The position numbers and the translations under genes are program-made. From assembly GCA_049316985.1 (NCBI GenBank), contig JBMOJB010000025.1, positions 1-30,804 of the forward strand: a stretch of DNA of 30,804 nucleotides, in the 5' to 3' direction. Source of the DNA: CANHEE01 sp049316985. GTDB lineage: Bacteria; Bacteroidota; Bacteroidia; Chitinophagales; Saprospiraceae. The stretch's first letter is position 1, and each line of letters starts with the position of its first letter. Under the pieces are notes generated by a model that was given only the letters and a program-made list of their open reading frames with translations, did no database searches and was not told where the DNA came from. Positions 21,884-29,599 of this stretch are shown here, one piece after another.

Positions 21884-22519
21884 TTAGATTTCTGCAATTA
21901 TTTTCTTCAGCACTTCGGCTTTTTCTTGTTCAAGTTGTAACAACTGCTGCCTAAGTTCCGGTTCATCATCAAATTCACCAAGTACTTCCTTTATTGAAGA
22001 TGTTGCTTGGTCTAGTTCATCAAGTTCAGATTGAAGTGCTTGAACATGCGGTTGTTCGCAAACAAGTGGCTGGGCCTGACAAATCTCCTTGACCTTCGCA
22101 AATGCATCTTGTTCCGCTTTCATTGCGCCCACACCTAAAAATGTTGGATTATCAGGCACAAATTGTTCCGTGGAATAGCTGTACGCGATACTATCACCTG
22201 TCGGCTTGTTACTATTGTATATAATACCGAATATCACTATAATTCCAATGAAAGAAGCCGCCGATGCCATTCTAAGTAAAGTAAAAATTTGAGTATCTTT
22301 TTTTACTTTCGGCAAATCAGCAACAATTCGATCCCAGATTATTTCAGGAGCGGGATATTCAGGAAGTTTAGACAGCGAATTCCTTAAAACAGAATCCTTG
22401 GAAATCTCGCTATCTAATAAAGCCGCAATTCCCATCCAGCAATCATCCGGTGGACGATGCTGAGGAAGTTCTTGCAAAGCTTTTTGCAAATTCAGATCAA
22501 TATTATCCCTTTCCTGCAT
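21884..22519 (-). CDS. Putative anti-sigma factor, single-pass membrane protein
   Basis: Not a recognised named family. The 211 residues have an N-terminal cytoplasmic-type half (1-80), one membrane helix (about 81-101, LLRMASAASFIGIIVIFGII) and a periplasmic part ending in a Leu/Glu/Gln-rich coiled coil (about 160-211). The N-terminal half contains a duplicated motif, residues 11-35 and 45-69, both L-x3-L-x2-LP-x4-P-x3-W-x2-I-x3-L. The classical zinc anti-sigma HxxxCxxC motif is absent. Position directly after the ECF sigma gene and topology suggest sigma-factor sequestration. The 167-base gap to the sigma gene carries a heptamer repeat. Confidence 0.75.
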   Translation of the reverse strand: MQERDNIDLNLQKALQELPQHRPPDDCWMGIAALLDSEISKDSVLRNSLSKLPEYPAPEIIWDRIVADLPKVKKDTQIFTLLRMASAASFIGIIVIFGIIYNSNKPTGDSIAYSYSTEQFVPDNPTFLGVGAMKAEQDAFAKVKEICQAQPLVCEQPHVQALQSELDELDQATSSIKEVLGEFDDEPELRQQLLQLEQEKAEVLKKIIAEI

Positions 22520-22653
22520 TAAAAAATTATAAAAAATGTCCTAATTATTGATATCAAGTTGAAATTAAAAACATAAATCTGCCACAATCTATCAATATAG
22601 TAAGCTATGCAAAACAGATGTTTCAGATATTCCCAAACTACCGAAGTCAGTCA

Positions 22654-22686
22654 AATTCGTAATTCGTAATTCGTAATTCGTAATTC
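22654..22686. repeat. Heptamer tandem repeat (AATTCGT, 4.7 copies)
   Basis: Four full copies of AATTCGT (22654-22681) plus AATTC (22682-22686) run up to the stop codon of the ECF sigma gene. No spacers or longer unit, so it is a simple sequence repeat and not a CRISPR. It could vary in copy number by slippage. Confidence 0.95.
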
Positions 22687-23262
22687 TCAATTAATTACGT
22701 CTTTTAACATCTCTCGCAATTTTTTCTTTGCGTAAAACAATTGTGATTTTGAAGTGCCTTCAGAGATCTGCAGCAATTCAGCAGCTTCTCTATGAGTGTA
22801 ACCTTCTATTTCAATCAATGTAAAAACTGTTCTGTACCCTTCCGGCAACGATTGAATGGCCTTTTCAAGATATTCGATATCTAAAGAATTGCCCCATTCG
22901 ATATTTGATTGTTGTGGAATGAGTTCAAGATCTTCAAAAACAACTCTTTGTTTTACTTTTTTGTACGCGGTTCGGACAACAATCGTTTTGATCCAAGCAC
23001 CAATAGTGGATTCGCCCCTAAATTGTTCAATTGCTCTGAATACTTGCACAAATCCTTCCTGCAATACATCGTTAGCAAGTTCGAAATCGTTGGTAATACG
23101 ATAAGCCAAAGTAAACATTGCATTTTTATATCGCTCATACAATTCTTTTTGAGCTATCCTTTGTCCGGAAATGCAGCCTTCAATTAGTTGTTTTTCTGTC
23201 ATTCTGAACAGTTCTGTTGAAAAAGAGGTGATTGAACTCAAATTGGTTGCATGACCAATCAT
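22687..23262 (-). CDS. ECF-type RNA polymerase sigma-70 factor
   Basis: Directs RNA polymerase to a dedicated promoter set, probably envelope-related. Region 2 spans ELYERYKNAMFTLAYRITND and NDVLQEGFVQVFRAIEQF; region 4 includes LPEGYRTVFTLIEIEGYTHR and AAELLQISEGTSKSQLFYAK. From 23262 it has 191 residues and its ATG overlaps the TGA of the upstream OmpA gene by four bases, suggesting translational coupling. From the internal ATG at 23202 it has 171 residues and starts MTEKQLIEGCISG, closer to the usual start of such factors. I cannot decide between the two. The likely anti-sigma gene follows. Confidence 0.93.
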   Translation of the reverse strand: MIGHATNLSSITSFSTELFRMTEKQLIEGCISGQRIAQKELYERYKNAMFTLAYRITNDFELANDVLQEGFVQVFRAIEQFRGESTIGAWIKTIVVRTAYKKVKQRVVFEDLELIPQQSNIEWGNSLDIEYLEKAIQSLPEGYRTVFTLIEIEGYTHREAAELLQISEGTSKSQLFYAKKKLREMLKDVIN

Positions 23263-24890
23263 TTTTTTATAATTCGTATTTCTACCCTGCGATTCGCTCG
23301 TCGCTCATCCTCGTTTTTTGGATTTTCATATACTGGCCTGGTCCCTCCAAAAGCTTTAATTGAAATTCTTGCCGGATTAATCTTCTTTTGTGCCAAGAAT
23401 GATTTTACAGCCTCTGCGCGTTTTTCAGAAAGCTGCATTAATTCATCAGCTTTGCCTGCGTTGTCGGTGTAACCCTCAATCATAATCGAAATATCTTTGT
23501 GGTCAGTTAGTATCTGAGCGATCTCATTCAGTTCGTCAAAAGATTCGGAAAGAATCTCGGGTTCCGATTGCTTAAAATACAAATTCTGTAAAGCTATTTT
23601 TCCACCATCTACAATCGGTGTCATATTGATTTGCAAAGGGTATCCCAATGGGAAATGTTGAAATTTTTCAATTTTTATGTAGTGAATACTGGAAATAAAC
23701 CCTCTTTTTTTAGCAAATACTTTAATTGTATCACCTTTTGGAATTGAAAAACTAAAGTGGCCATCCTGACTATAATTTAGAAGTAATGCTTCGGAATTTT
23801 TCACGTTAAAAATGACGTCTGCATCCATATTCGTGTTATCGCTGGTGTTAACAATTTTTCCTACGACAGAAGCAATCTGAGGCATCGCCGGTGCGGTCTT
23901 TACCCGAAAAATATCGCTCGAACCCTCCCTTTTTGAAGTAAAATACAGGTAGCCGGTAGCATAATTGAAGAAAGGTTGACTTTCGTCCGCGCTTGAATTG
24001 ATGGGAGAAACAAAATGCCGGATTTCTGACCAACTATACCAGGAATCATCCAACCGGTCGGCATAAAACAAATCCATACCACCTAAAGACCCGGTTCGAT
24101 TGGACGAAAAATATAGCCTTTTCATGTCCAGTGATAAAAACGGGGTCGATTCCCGCCATTTTGTATTCAGACCAATTCCCATGTTCCGCGGTGCTGACCA
24201 TGTGCTATCTTCTTTCCTGATAGAGAAATAAAGGTCAAGATCACCCAATGCGTCATTTCTGGAAAGCCCCAAAATCATCACTTTCCCATCACTACTCATA
24301 GCAATACTTGTACCCGCTTGATTCGTGTAAAAATCATCGATATGCATTGCTTGGGGAAAAGTCCAGGTACTGTCATCCATCTGCCGAACAACGGAAAAAC
24401 CAATATCCATCCCTCCTTCTGGAATAAACTGATTAATAACCATAAAGGTGCGAAGTTGCGGCATCATTGTACTTATGCTGTTGGGCAAAGCATTATTCAG
24501 CGGTGCCGGCGGGTGTACGATTTTGTCAAATTCACTTTTGTCAGAATTTGCAATCCAAATATCCTGATTATAACCTGAAGATTCCGGTTCCGCAATAGTT
24601 GTATTAGATATCTTACCGAAAATATCATTCAATAAAGTACGATACTCCATTGTCGATAATACCTGTGACTGATCCAAATCGTCTACCACAAGCGTCTTGT
24701 TAAAATCGGGATAGCCAGATCGGGTAAAATAAAGCACTTTCCCATCCCAATCAACAATAGGCGTTATTTCATCGTATGTACTGTTAATCTGCGACCCCAA
24801 CTTTTCAATAAGATACGATTCTTGTCCGTAACTACAGGTACAAAAAAAAGTAAATACCGAAGACAATAAAACCAAACGAAAGAAAGACAT
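23259..24890 (-). CDS. OmpA-family protein with PD40 beta-propeller and regulatory-like domain
   Basis: Outer-membrane or periplasmic protein tethered to peptidoglycan. The 543 residues comprise a signal peptide (about 1-22), a PD40/WD40-like propeller (about 30-345) with blades such as LSLDMKRLYFSSNRTGSLGG and YATGYLYFTSKREGSSD, a carboxypeptidase-regulatory-like beta domain (about 350-425), and an OmpA C-terminal domain (about 430-543). The OmpA domain has IEGYTDNAGKADELMQLSEKR and RRANRRVEIRI, the Asp and Arg expected to bind diaminopimelate. The order propeller, regulatory-like, OmpA resembles the T9SS component PorE, but the N-terminal TPR region and a clear lipobox are missing. It overlaps the sigma gene by four bases. 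Its promoter lies at 24973-24944. Confidence 0.9.
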   Translation of the reverse strand: MSFFRLVLLSSVFTFFCTCSYGQESYLIEKLGSQINSTYDEITPIVDWDGKVLYFTRSGYPDFNKTLVVDDLDQSQVLSTMEYRTLLNDIFGKISNTTIAEPESSGYNQDIWIANSDKSEFDKIVHPPAPLNNALPNSISTMMPQLRTFMVINQFIPEGGMDIGFSVVRQMDDSTWTFPQAMHIDDFYTNQAGTSIAMSSDGKVMILGLSRNDALGDLDLYFSIRKEDSTWSAPRNMGIGLNTKWRESTPFLSLDMKRLYFSSNRTGSLGGMDLFYADRLDDSWYSWSEIRHFVSPINSSADESQPFFNYATGYLYFTSKREGSSDIFRVKTAPAMPQIASVVGKIVNTSDNTNMDADVIFNVKNSEALLLNYSQDGHFSFSIPKGDTIKVFAKKRGFISSIHYIKIEKFQHFPLGYPLQINMTPIVDGGKIALQNLYFKQSEPEILSESFDELNEIAQILTDHKDISIMIEGYTDNAGKADELMQLSEKRAEAVKSFLAQKKINPARISIKAFGGTRPVYENPKNEDERRANRRVEIRIIKK

Positions 24891-24943
24891 AGATTTAACA
24901 ATATGTTGAATTGGTTGAGTGTTTGGGTTTTCAATTCTATAAA

Positions 24944-24973
24944 CAAAAATAATTTAATGAAATTTAGTACAAC
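24944..24973 (-). promoter_or_regulatory. Promoter of the OmpA-sigma transcript
   Basis: On the minus strand GTTG (24973-24970), an 18-base spacer and TATTTTTG (24951-24944) fit the Bacteroidota consensus with one change. Transcription should begin near 24938, giving a leader of about 48 bases. Confidence 0.62.
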
Positions 24974-25084
24974 TTTGTTAATTCCCTTGTTTACTCAATT
25001 CGATTGAACTTAAGATTTAGATTCAACAAATATAAATGCATTTTTTGATTTTCAAAAAATTTAGAAAATACGCAATTTGTACTA

Positions 25085-25115
25085 TTGCACCACTACTCAA
25101 TGTGCCGCATCTTTG
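25085..25115 (+). promoter_or_regulatory. Candidate promoter upstream of the response regulator leader
   Basis: TTGC (25085-25088) and CATCTTTG (25108-25115) with a 19-base spacer resemble the consensus with a few mismatches. Transcription would start near 25121, upstream of the hairpin at 25147-25180. Confidence 0.4.
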
Positions 25116-25146
25116 TATCGAAAGGTGAAAAAATAGAATGATTCTA

Positions 25147-25185
25147 AACCCTGAAGGATAATTTATTAGCCTTTGGGGTTTTTTT
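25147..25185 (+). terminator. Terminator-like hairpin before the response regulator gene
   Basis: Arms 25147-25157 and 25170-25180 form an 11-bp stem (two G-T wobbles) with a 12-base loop, followed by a T-rich stretch (25179-25196 with two A). It lies 42 bases before the ATG at 25227, in the same direction, and could end a short upstream RNA or act as an attenuator. Confidence 0.65.
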
Positions 25186-25189
25186 ATTT

Positions 25190-25197
25190 TATTTTTG
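25190..25197 (+). promoter_or_regulatory. -7 promoter element of the response regulator gene
   Basis: TATTTTTG at 25190-25197 matches TAnnTTTG and would give a leader of about 23 bases before ATG 25227, starting after the hairpin. The only TTTG nearby (25172-25175) is too close (14 bases). Confidence 0.4.
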
Positions 25198-25226
25198 CCT
25201 TTGAATCACAAGAAAAAAGCGGGGCA

Positions 25227-25901
25227 ATGATAAAAGTAGCAATAGTTGATGATAAACCCATAAATAGACAATCGATAAGAGAACGCATCTTGATGGCTTC
25301 TGGTATGCAGATACTTTTTATGGCAGATAATGGTTCTACATTTTTGGAAAAAATGAAAACATTTTCCCTAAACGATGACTTTCCTGATGTGGTACTCATG
25401 GATATTGACATGCCGATAATGAACGGTATTGCAGCTGTTAATATTGCAAAAGAGCTGTACCCAAAGGTTGATTTTTTAATGTTAACTATTTTCGACGACG
25501 ACGAAAAAATATTTGAGGCCATCAAGTCCGGAGCTTCCGGTTATCTGCTGAAAGAAGAAAGCATGGAGAAATTGGCCGAGGCAGTGCTACAAGTCAAAGA
25601 ATTCGGAGCCGTTGCGATGTCCCCAATTGTGGCACGAAAAGCGATGATGATGCTTTCCAAAAATAATAATAGCCAAAATATAGGAATACAAAATAATGCA
25701 AAAGACGACTACAACCTTACAGAGAGAGAGATAGAAATAATAAAAGGTATGGTTGAAGGCCTTGATTATCGCCAGATCGGTGAAAAATTATTTGTTAGTC
25801 CTCATACCGTCCGTACCCATATCGGAAATATCTACAAAAAACTACATGTGTGTTCCAAAGTAGATGCTGTAAAAATAGCGATCAAGCGACAGTGGTTTTA
25901 A
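25227..25901 (+). CDS. NarL/LuxR-type response regulator, orphan
   Basis: Two-component transcription regulator. ATG 25227 gives MIKVAIVDDKPINRQ, the typical receiver start; an upstream in-frame start at 25173 lies inside the hairpin. Of 224 residues, about 1-125 is the receiver with acidic Asp8/Asp9, phospho-acceptor Asp59 in VVLMDIDMP, Thr87 and Lys109. About 162-224 is a LuxR-type HTH (LTEREIEIIKGMVEGLDYRQ, then VSPHTVRTHIGNIYKKLHV). All key residues are present, so phosphorylation-controlled dimer binding to DNA is expected. No histidine kinase gene is adjacent, so the partner is unknown. The gene is monocistronic between a hairpin and a terminator. Confidence 0.95.
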   Translation: MIKVAIVDDKPINRQSIRERILMASGMQILFMADNGSTFLEKMKTFSLNDDFPDVVLMDIDMPIMNGIAAVNIAKELYPKVDFLMLTIFDDDEKIFEAIKSGASGYLLKEESMEKLAEAVLQVKEFGAVAMSPIVARKAMMMLSKNNNSQNIGIQNNAKDDYNLTEREIEIIKGMVEGLDYRQIGEKLFVSPHTVRTHIGNIYKKLHVCSKVDAVKIAIKRQWF

Positions 25902-25916
25902 AGAATTGTTTGAAAG

Positions 25917-25958
25917 AAAAAAGCGCCTTCTCAATATTAAAAGGGAAAGCGCTTTTTT
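25917..25958 (+). terminator. Terminator of the response regulator gene
   Basis: A perfect 10-bp stem (25917-25926 with 25949-25958) whose right arm ends in six T residues lies 16 bases past the stop. The left arm starts with six A, so it can also serve the convergent paaZ gene on the minus strand. Confidence 0.85.
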
Positions 25959-26052
25959 GCAGAAACAGTATCCTAATGGCTTGGCCACTTCGTTTGAAAC
26001 CCTCTAATAGAACACCGCAATTAGCATTATATTTGAAAACTCAGCAACTTAT

Positions 26053-28098
26053 TTAGGCCTGGTTTAGCTTTCTTACCATGGTCAAAATAGTAGCAATCGC
26101 GACAGTTTCTCCAGTCTCATCATAAACATCTACCAACCATTTAACGATTCCTTTTGCTATGTCATCTTCTGACCGTTTTTCCTGATCAATCTTTTCCTTA
26201 CACGTAAATCTAACCCCTATTGTCATTCCGGGATATACTGGCTTTGTAAATCTACATTCATCCAGACCATAATTGAGCAATACCGGACCTTTTTTAGCAT
26301 CAACAAATAATCCGGCAGCTTTCGAGAGGACAAAATATCCATGTGCTACCCTACCTGTAAAAGGGGTTCCTTCCAATGCCGTTGCATCCATATGCGCGTA
26401 GAAATTATCGCCACTCACATTGGCAAAATTACTAATGTCAGCTTCACTCACCGTGTGCTTGGCTGTAATCAATGTATCCCCTACTGATAACTCTTCAAAA
26501 TGTTTTTTAAATGGATGCTTGTCTTCTTCGTGTTGAGCTGCACCTTGCTGATAAACACCAGTAACTCTAGAGATTGCAGAAGGATGTCCTTGAATTGCCG
26601 TTCTCTGCATATAGTGCAGCACACCTCTTATTCCACCCAATTCTTCACTCCCGCCTGCCCGACCTGGCCCACCGTGCATCATTAATGGCATCGGCGATCC
26701 GTGACCAGTGCTTTCCTTTGCACTTTCACGGTTAAGAATCAGAATTCTTCCATGATATGCAGCTGCGCCATAAACATACTCATTCATTACATCCTGATTA
26801 TAAGTTACAATGGTCGACACCAAAGATCCTTTGCCCATGTTGGCCAGTTCGATTGCTTCTTCAAGCGAATCGTACGGCATCAATGTACAAACCGGTCCAA
26901 ATGCTTCAACATTATGTGTATCAGTGTATTCAAATGGTCGTTCATTTAACATCAAAATCGGTGAAAGAAACGCCCCTTTCTCTTTAGTGGCACCTGTTAC
27001 ATCAAATTTTTCTAAATCTCCATAAACGATAGGTGTTTTTTGAGCCAACATTTGTACTTGATGCTTGACTTTTTCCAACTGAATCCTACTTACTAACGAT
27101 CCCATCCGAACGCCCTCTGTTTGTGGATCTCCAATTTTTGTTTTAGACAATTCGTTAGCAAGTGCACGCTGAACTTCCTGTACTACAGAAGAAGGAACAA
27201 TGATGCGGCGTATAGCAGTGCATTTTTGACCTGTTTTTGTCACCACTTCTTTTCTAACCTCTTTGATCAACAAGTCGAACTCCGCTGTGCCGGGAACTGC
27301 ATCCGGGCCCAATACGATTGCATTTAAACTGTCTGCCTCGATATGAAAAGGCACTGAATTTTCGATAATAGGCGGCAAAGCTTTCAGCTTCTTGCCGGTA
27401 CTGGCAGAACCGGTGAATGCAATTACGTCATTCATTCCTGCGGGCAACAAAATCCCGTGACCATTTCCACATACCAATTGCAAGGCTCCGTCAGGAATTA
27501 ATCCGGATTCATGTATATCGCGAACCATCGCCTCTGTAATATAGGAGGTAATCTCTGAAGGTTTTACAATTGCCGGCATTCCCCCCATCCATGCGCTAGA
27601 CAACTTTTCCAACATCCCCCAAATTGGAAAATTAAATGCGTTGATATGTACGGCTACACCCGGCTTAGGGGATAAAATATGATGCCCGATAAAGCCATTG
27701 TCCTTGGATAGTCTCACCGCAGCACCTTCGACATGAAAGGGTTTGTCTGGAAATTGCCTTCTTAAACTTGCATAAGCAAACAACGTCCCGATTCCTCCTT
27801 CTATATCTATCCAGCTATCGAGCCGCGTTGCTCCACTTTGATAACTTATGGAATAGTATCTTTCCTTTCTTTCAAGCAGGTAAAAAGCCAAAGATTTGAT
27901 CATTCTACCCCTTTCCTGAAAAGTCATCTTTCTTAAAACTTTTCCTCCTGTTTGCCTTGCGTAGTCATACATGGCGTTATAATCAAGGCCTTCACTTCCA
28001 ACTGTACCGATTAATTCACCGTTTACTGCATTGTATTGTGCGAATCCTTCTCCTGAATAGGGTGCCCATGCACCCAATATGTAATTGGATAATTTCAT
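26053..28098 (-). CDS. paaZ: Bifunctional PaaZ: oxepin-CoA hydrolase / semialdehyde dehydrogenase
   Basis: Ring-opening enzyme of the aerobic phenylacetyl-CoA pathway: the MaoC-type domain hydrolyses oxepin-CoA and the aldehyde dehydrogenase domain oxidises the resulting semialdehyde. The 681 residues match E. coli PaaZ in length. The ALDH domain (about 1-520) has HINAFNFPIWGMLEKLSSAW (151-170), FTGSASTGKKL (228-238), Glu254 in FHIEADS and nucleophile Cys293 in GQKCTAIRR. The MaoC domain (about 528-681) has NFANVSGDNFYAHMDA (557-572), with Asp564 and His569 as catalytic pair, and GRVAHGYFVLSKAAGL. Both active sites are intact. It follows pdxH by 31 bases; no other paa gene is in the window. 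Confidence 0.93.
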   Translation of the reverse strand: MKLSNYILGAWAPYSGEGFAQYNAVNGELIGTVGSEGLDYNAMYDYARQTGGKVLRKMTFQERGRMIKSLAFYLLERKERYYSISYQSGATRLDSWIDIEGGIGTLFAYASLRRQFPDKPFHVEGAAVRLSKDNGFIGHHILSPKPGVAVHINAFNFPIWGMLEKLSSAWMGGMPAIVKPSEITSYITEAMVRDIHESGLIPDGALQLVCGNGHGILLPAGMNDVIAFTGSASTGKKLKALPPIIENSVPFHIEADSLNAIVLGPDAVPGTAEFDLLIKEVRKEVVTKTGQKCTAIRRIIVPSSVVQEVQRALANELSKTKIGDPQTEGVRMGSLVSRIQLEKVKHQVQMLAQKTPIVYGDLEKFDVTGATKEKGAFLSPILMLNERPFEYTDTHNVEAFGPVCTLMPYDSLEEAIELANMGKGSLVSTIVTYNQDVMNEYVYGAAAYHGRILILNRESAKESTGHGSPMPLMMHGGPGRAGGSEELGGIRGVLHYMQRTAIQGHPSAISRVTGVYQQGAAQHEEDKHPFKKHFEELSVGDTLITAKHTVSEADISNFANVSGDNFYAHMDATALEGTPFTGRVAHGYFVLSKAAGLFVDAKKGPVLLNYGLDECRFTKPVYPGMTIGVRFTCKEKIDQEKRSEDDIAKGIVKWLVDVYDETGETVAIATILTMVRKLNQA

Positions 28099-28129
28099 TG
28101 TCTAAAATTTTAATAGTTGTTTGTTTGGG

Positions 28130-28771
28130 TTAAGGAGCGAGTCTTTCGATGATCCATTGTGAATCATGTAAACGGTATTGAATTCGATCGTGAAGCCTAC
28201 TGCTTCTCCCTTGCCAAAATTCAATATGAGTCGGCACCACCCGAAAACCGCCCCAATATTCAGGACAAGGCAATTCAAGTGAATTACTGTATTCTTCACT
28301 CAGAAAACTTTCGTTGTCTTCGATTACTTTTCTATCGGAAATAACCCGACTTTGTGGAGAAGCCCATGCCCCAATCTGACTTGATTTCGGCCGGCTTTTA
28401 AAATATTCAGTGGATTCCTCAAAGGAAGTTTTGTGAACTGTACCCATAATTCGCACTTGTCTTTCCAATTCCATCCAATTGAAAACCAAAGCAGCATAGG
28501 GATTATCAACAAGTTCCTTCCCTTTAACACTTTCGTAATTGGTGTAAAATGTAAATCCTTTCTCATCAAAACCCTTGAGCAAAACTACTCTGGCATTTGG
28601 GATTGCATTAAAATCTGCAGTAGCAATAACCATTGCATTTGGCTCTCTGATTTCAGATGATAAAGCCTCATTGAACCACGTTCGAAACTGCGAAATAGGA
28701 TCCACCACCACATCTTTGACATCCAGCGATTTCAATTTATATTCCAATCGCAAATTTGCAACATTTGACAT
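28130..28771 (-). CDS. pdxH: Pyridoxamine 5'-phosphate oxidase
   Basis: FMN-dependent enzyme making pyridoxal 5'-phosphate from pyridoxine or pyridoxamine phosphate. The 213 residues have the complete family pattern: NARVVLLKGFDEKGFTFYTN (58-77), SVKGKELVDNPYAALVFNW (80-98), ERQVRIMGTV (102-111), SRPKSSQIGAWASPQS (125-140), and the C-terminal PEYWGGFRVVPTHIEFWQGR followed by LHDRIQY. Length is typical. It is first in a probable two-gene unit with paaZ. A -7 box TAAATTTG (28807-28800) lies about 30 bases before the ATG. I know of no functional link between B6 and phenylacetate degradation. Confidence 0.97.
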   Translation of the reverse strand: MSNVANLRLEYKLKSLDVKDVVVDPISQFRTWFNEALSSEIREPNAMVIATADFNAIPNARVVLLKGFDEKGFTFYTNYESVKGKELVDNPYAALVFNWMELERQVRIMGTVHKTSFEESTEYFKSRPKSSQIGAWASPQSRVISDRKVIEDNESFLSEEYSNSLELPCPEYWGGFRVVPTHIEFWQGRSSRLHDRIQYRLHDSQWIIERLAP

Positions 28772-28799
28772 CTTTTTATGTTTATTTTACAAAATTGAA

Positions 28800-28807
28800 C
28801 AAATTTA
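28800..28807 (-). promoter_or_regulatory. -7 promoter element of pdxH
   Basis: TAAATTTG on the minus strand (28807-28800) fits TAnnTTTG and gives a leader of about 22 bases. No matching -33 box at the right distance. Confidence 0.42.
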
Positions 28808-28869
28808 CAATATTTTACTTATTAATTGGTCTATACAATATCATCTGAAAAAAAATAGGTGGTTTTTTT

Positions 28870-29526
28870 ATGCTGGAGGTCAGACATTTGACAAAGACAT
28901 ACAAAAGTGGCGATTCAGAATTGGTCGTCTTGTATGATGTGAATTTTAACATCGAAAAAGGTGAAACTTTTTCAATCGTGGGTCCTTCGGGATCAGGAAA
29001 AACGACATTGCTGGGATTGTGCGCGGGTCTCGATAAAGCCAGCTCCGGATCAGTTATTCTTGACGGGATAAACATAGACAATTTAAATGAAGACGAACGC
29101 GCAAAAGTTCGAAATGAACATGTTGGATTTGTTTTCCAAAATTTCCAGTTGATCCCAACGCTGACCGCTCTTGAAAATGTTATGGTTCCCATGGAGTTGA
29201 AAGGAGAAAGAAATGCGGCAAAAAAAGCTGCCGAACTACTTGAAAGAGTAGGTCTCAGTCAACGACACCACCATTATCCAACCCAATTATCGGGTGGAGA
29301 GCAACAGCGCGTGTCTTTGGCCAGAGCATTCTCCAATAACCCAAAAATTCTTTTTGCTGACGAACCAACCGGAAATCTGGACGAAGAAACCGGCTCCAAA
29401 GTTATATCGCTTTTATTTGACTTAAACAGAGAAATGGGTACCACGCTGGTGCTGGTTACACACGATATGGATCTTGCTGCTAAAACCAAGCAAATCATCC
29501 GTATCAAGGGTGGTCACATGGTGTAA
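28870..29526 (+). CDS. ABC transporter ATP-binding protein, LolD/MacB/YbbA-like
   Basis: ATPase subunit of a type VII (MacB/LolCDE-like) ABC system that works on lipoproteins or peptides in the cell envelope. The 218 residues have Walker A GPSGSGKT (38-45), Q-loop Gln90, the subfamily-typical FVFQNFQLIPTLTALENVM (87-105), signature LSGGEQQR (140-147), Walker B ILFADEP (160-166) followed by TGNLD, and switch His198. All motifs are intact and the length is normal. An AGGTGG ribosome-binding-like site lies 7 bases before the ATG. No FtsX-type permease follows; the next gene is convergent. Partner and substrate are therefore unknown. Confidence 0.93.
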   Translation: MLEVRHLTKTYKSGDSELVVLYDVNFNIEKGETFSIVGPSGSGKTTLLGLCAGLDKASSGSVILDGINIDNLNEDERAKVRNEHVGFVFQNFQLIPTLTALENVMVPMELKGERNAAKKAAELLERVGLSQRHHHYPTQLSGGEQQRVSLARAFSNNPKILFADEPTGNLDEETGSKVISLLFDLNREMGTTLVLVTHDMDLAAKTKQIIRIKGGHMV

Positions 29527-29559
29527 TTACATACCGACCAATGATCTTTCAAAAAGCAG

Positions 29560-29599
29560 ATCTGTGAGGATAAATGGATTCTCGCAGATTTATTTTTTG
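29560..29599 (+). terminator. Terminator between the ABC ATPase and amine oxidase genes
   Basis: A 9-bp stem (29560-29568 with 29581-29589, one G-T wobble) and 12-base loop run into a T-rich stretch (29589-29598) that overlaps the stop codon of the opposite gene. A run of five A (29551-29555) on the left suggests it may also act in the minus direction. Confidence 0.7.

Larger units (their letters stand above)
24952..25226. other. Gene-free divergent region between the OmpA and response regulator genes
   Basis: The whole gap is 24891-25226 (336 bases). The OmpA promoter sits at its left end. Rightwards lie a candidate promoter (25085-25115), a terminator-like hairpin with T run (25147-25185) and a second -7 box (25190-25197), all on the plus strand. 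The stretch 24980-25080 is AT-rich and shows no gene or structure that I can name. Confidence 0.6.

Noticed and set aside
22654..22686. Possible CRISPR-like or attachment-site repeat
   Set aside because: The unit is 7 bases with no spacers, no cas genes and no integrase nearby. It is a simple tandem repeat.
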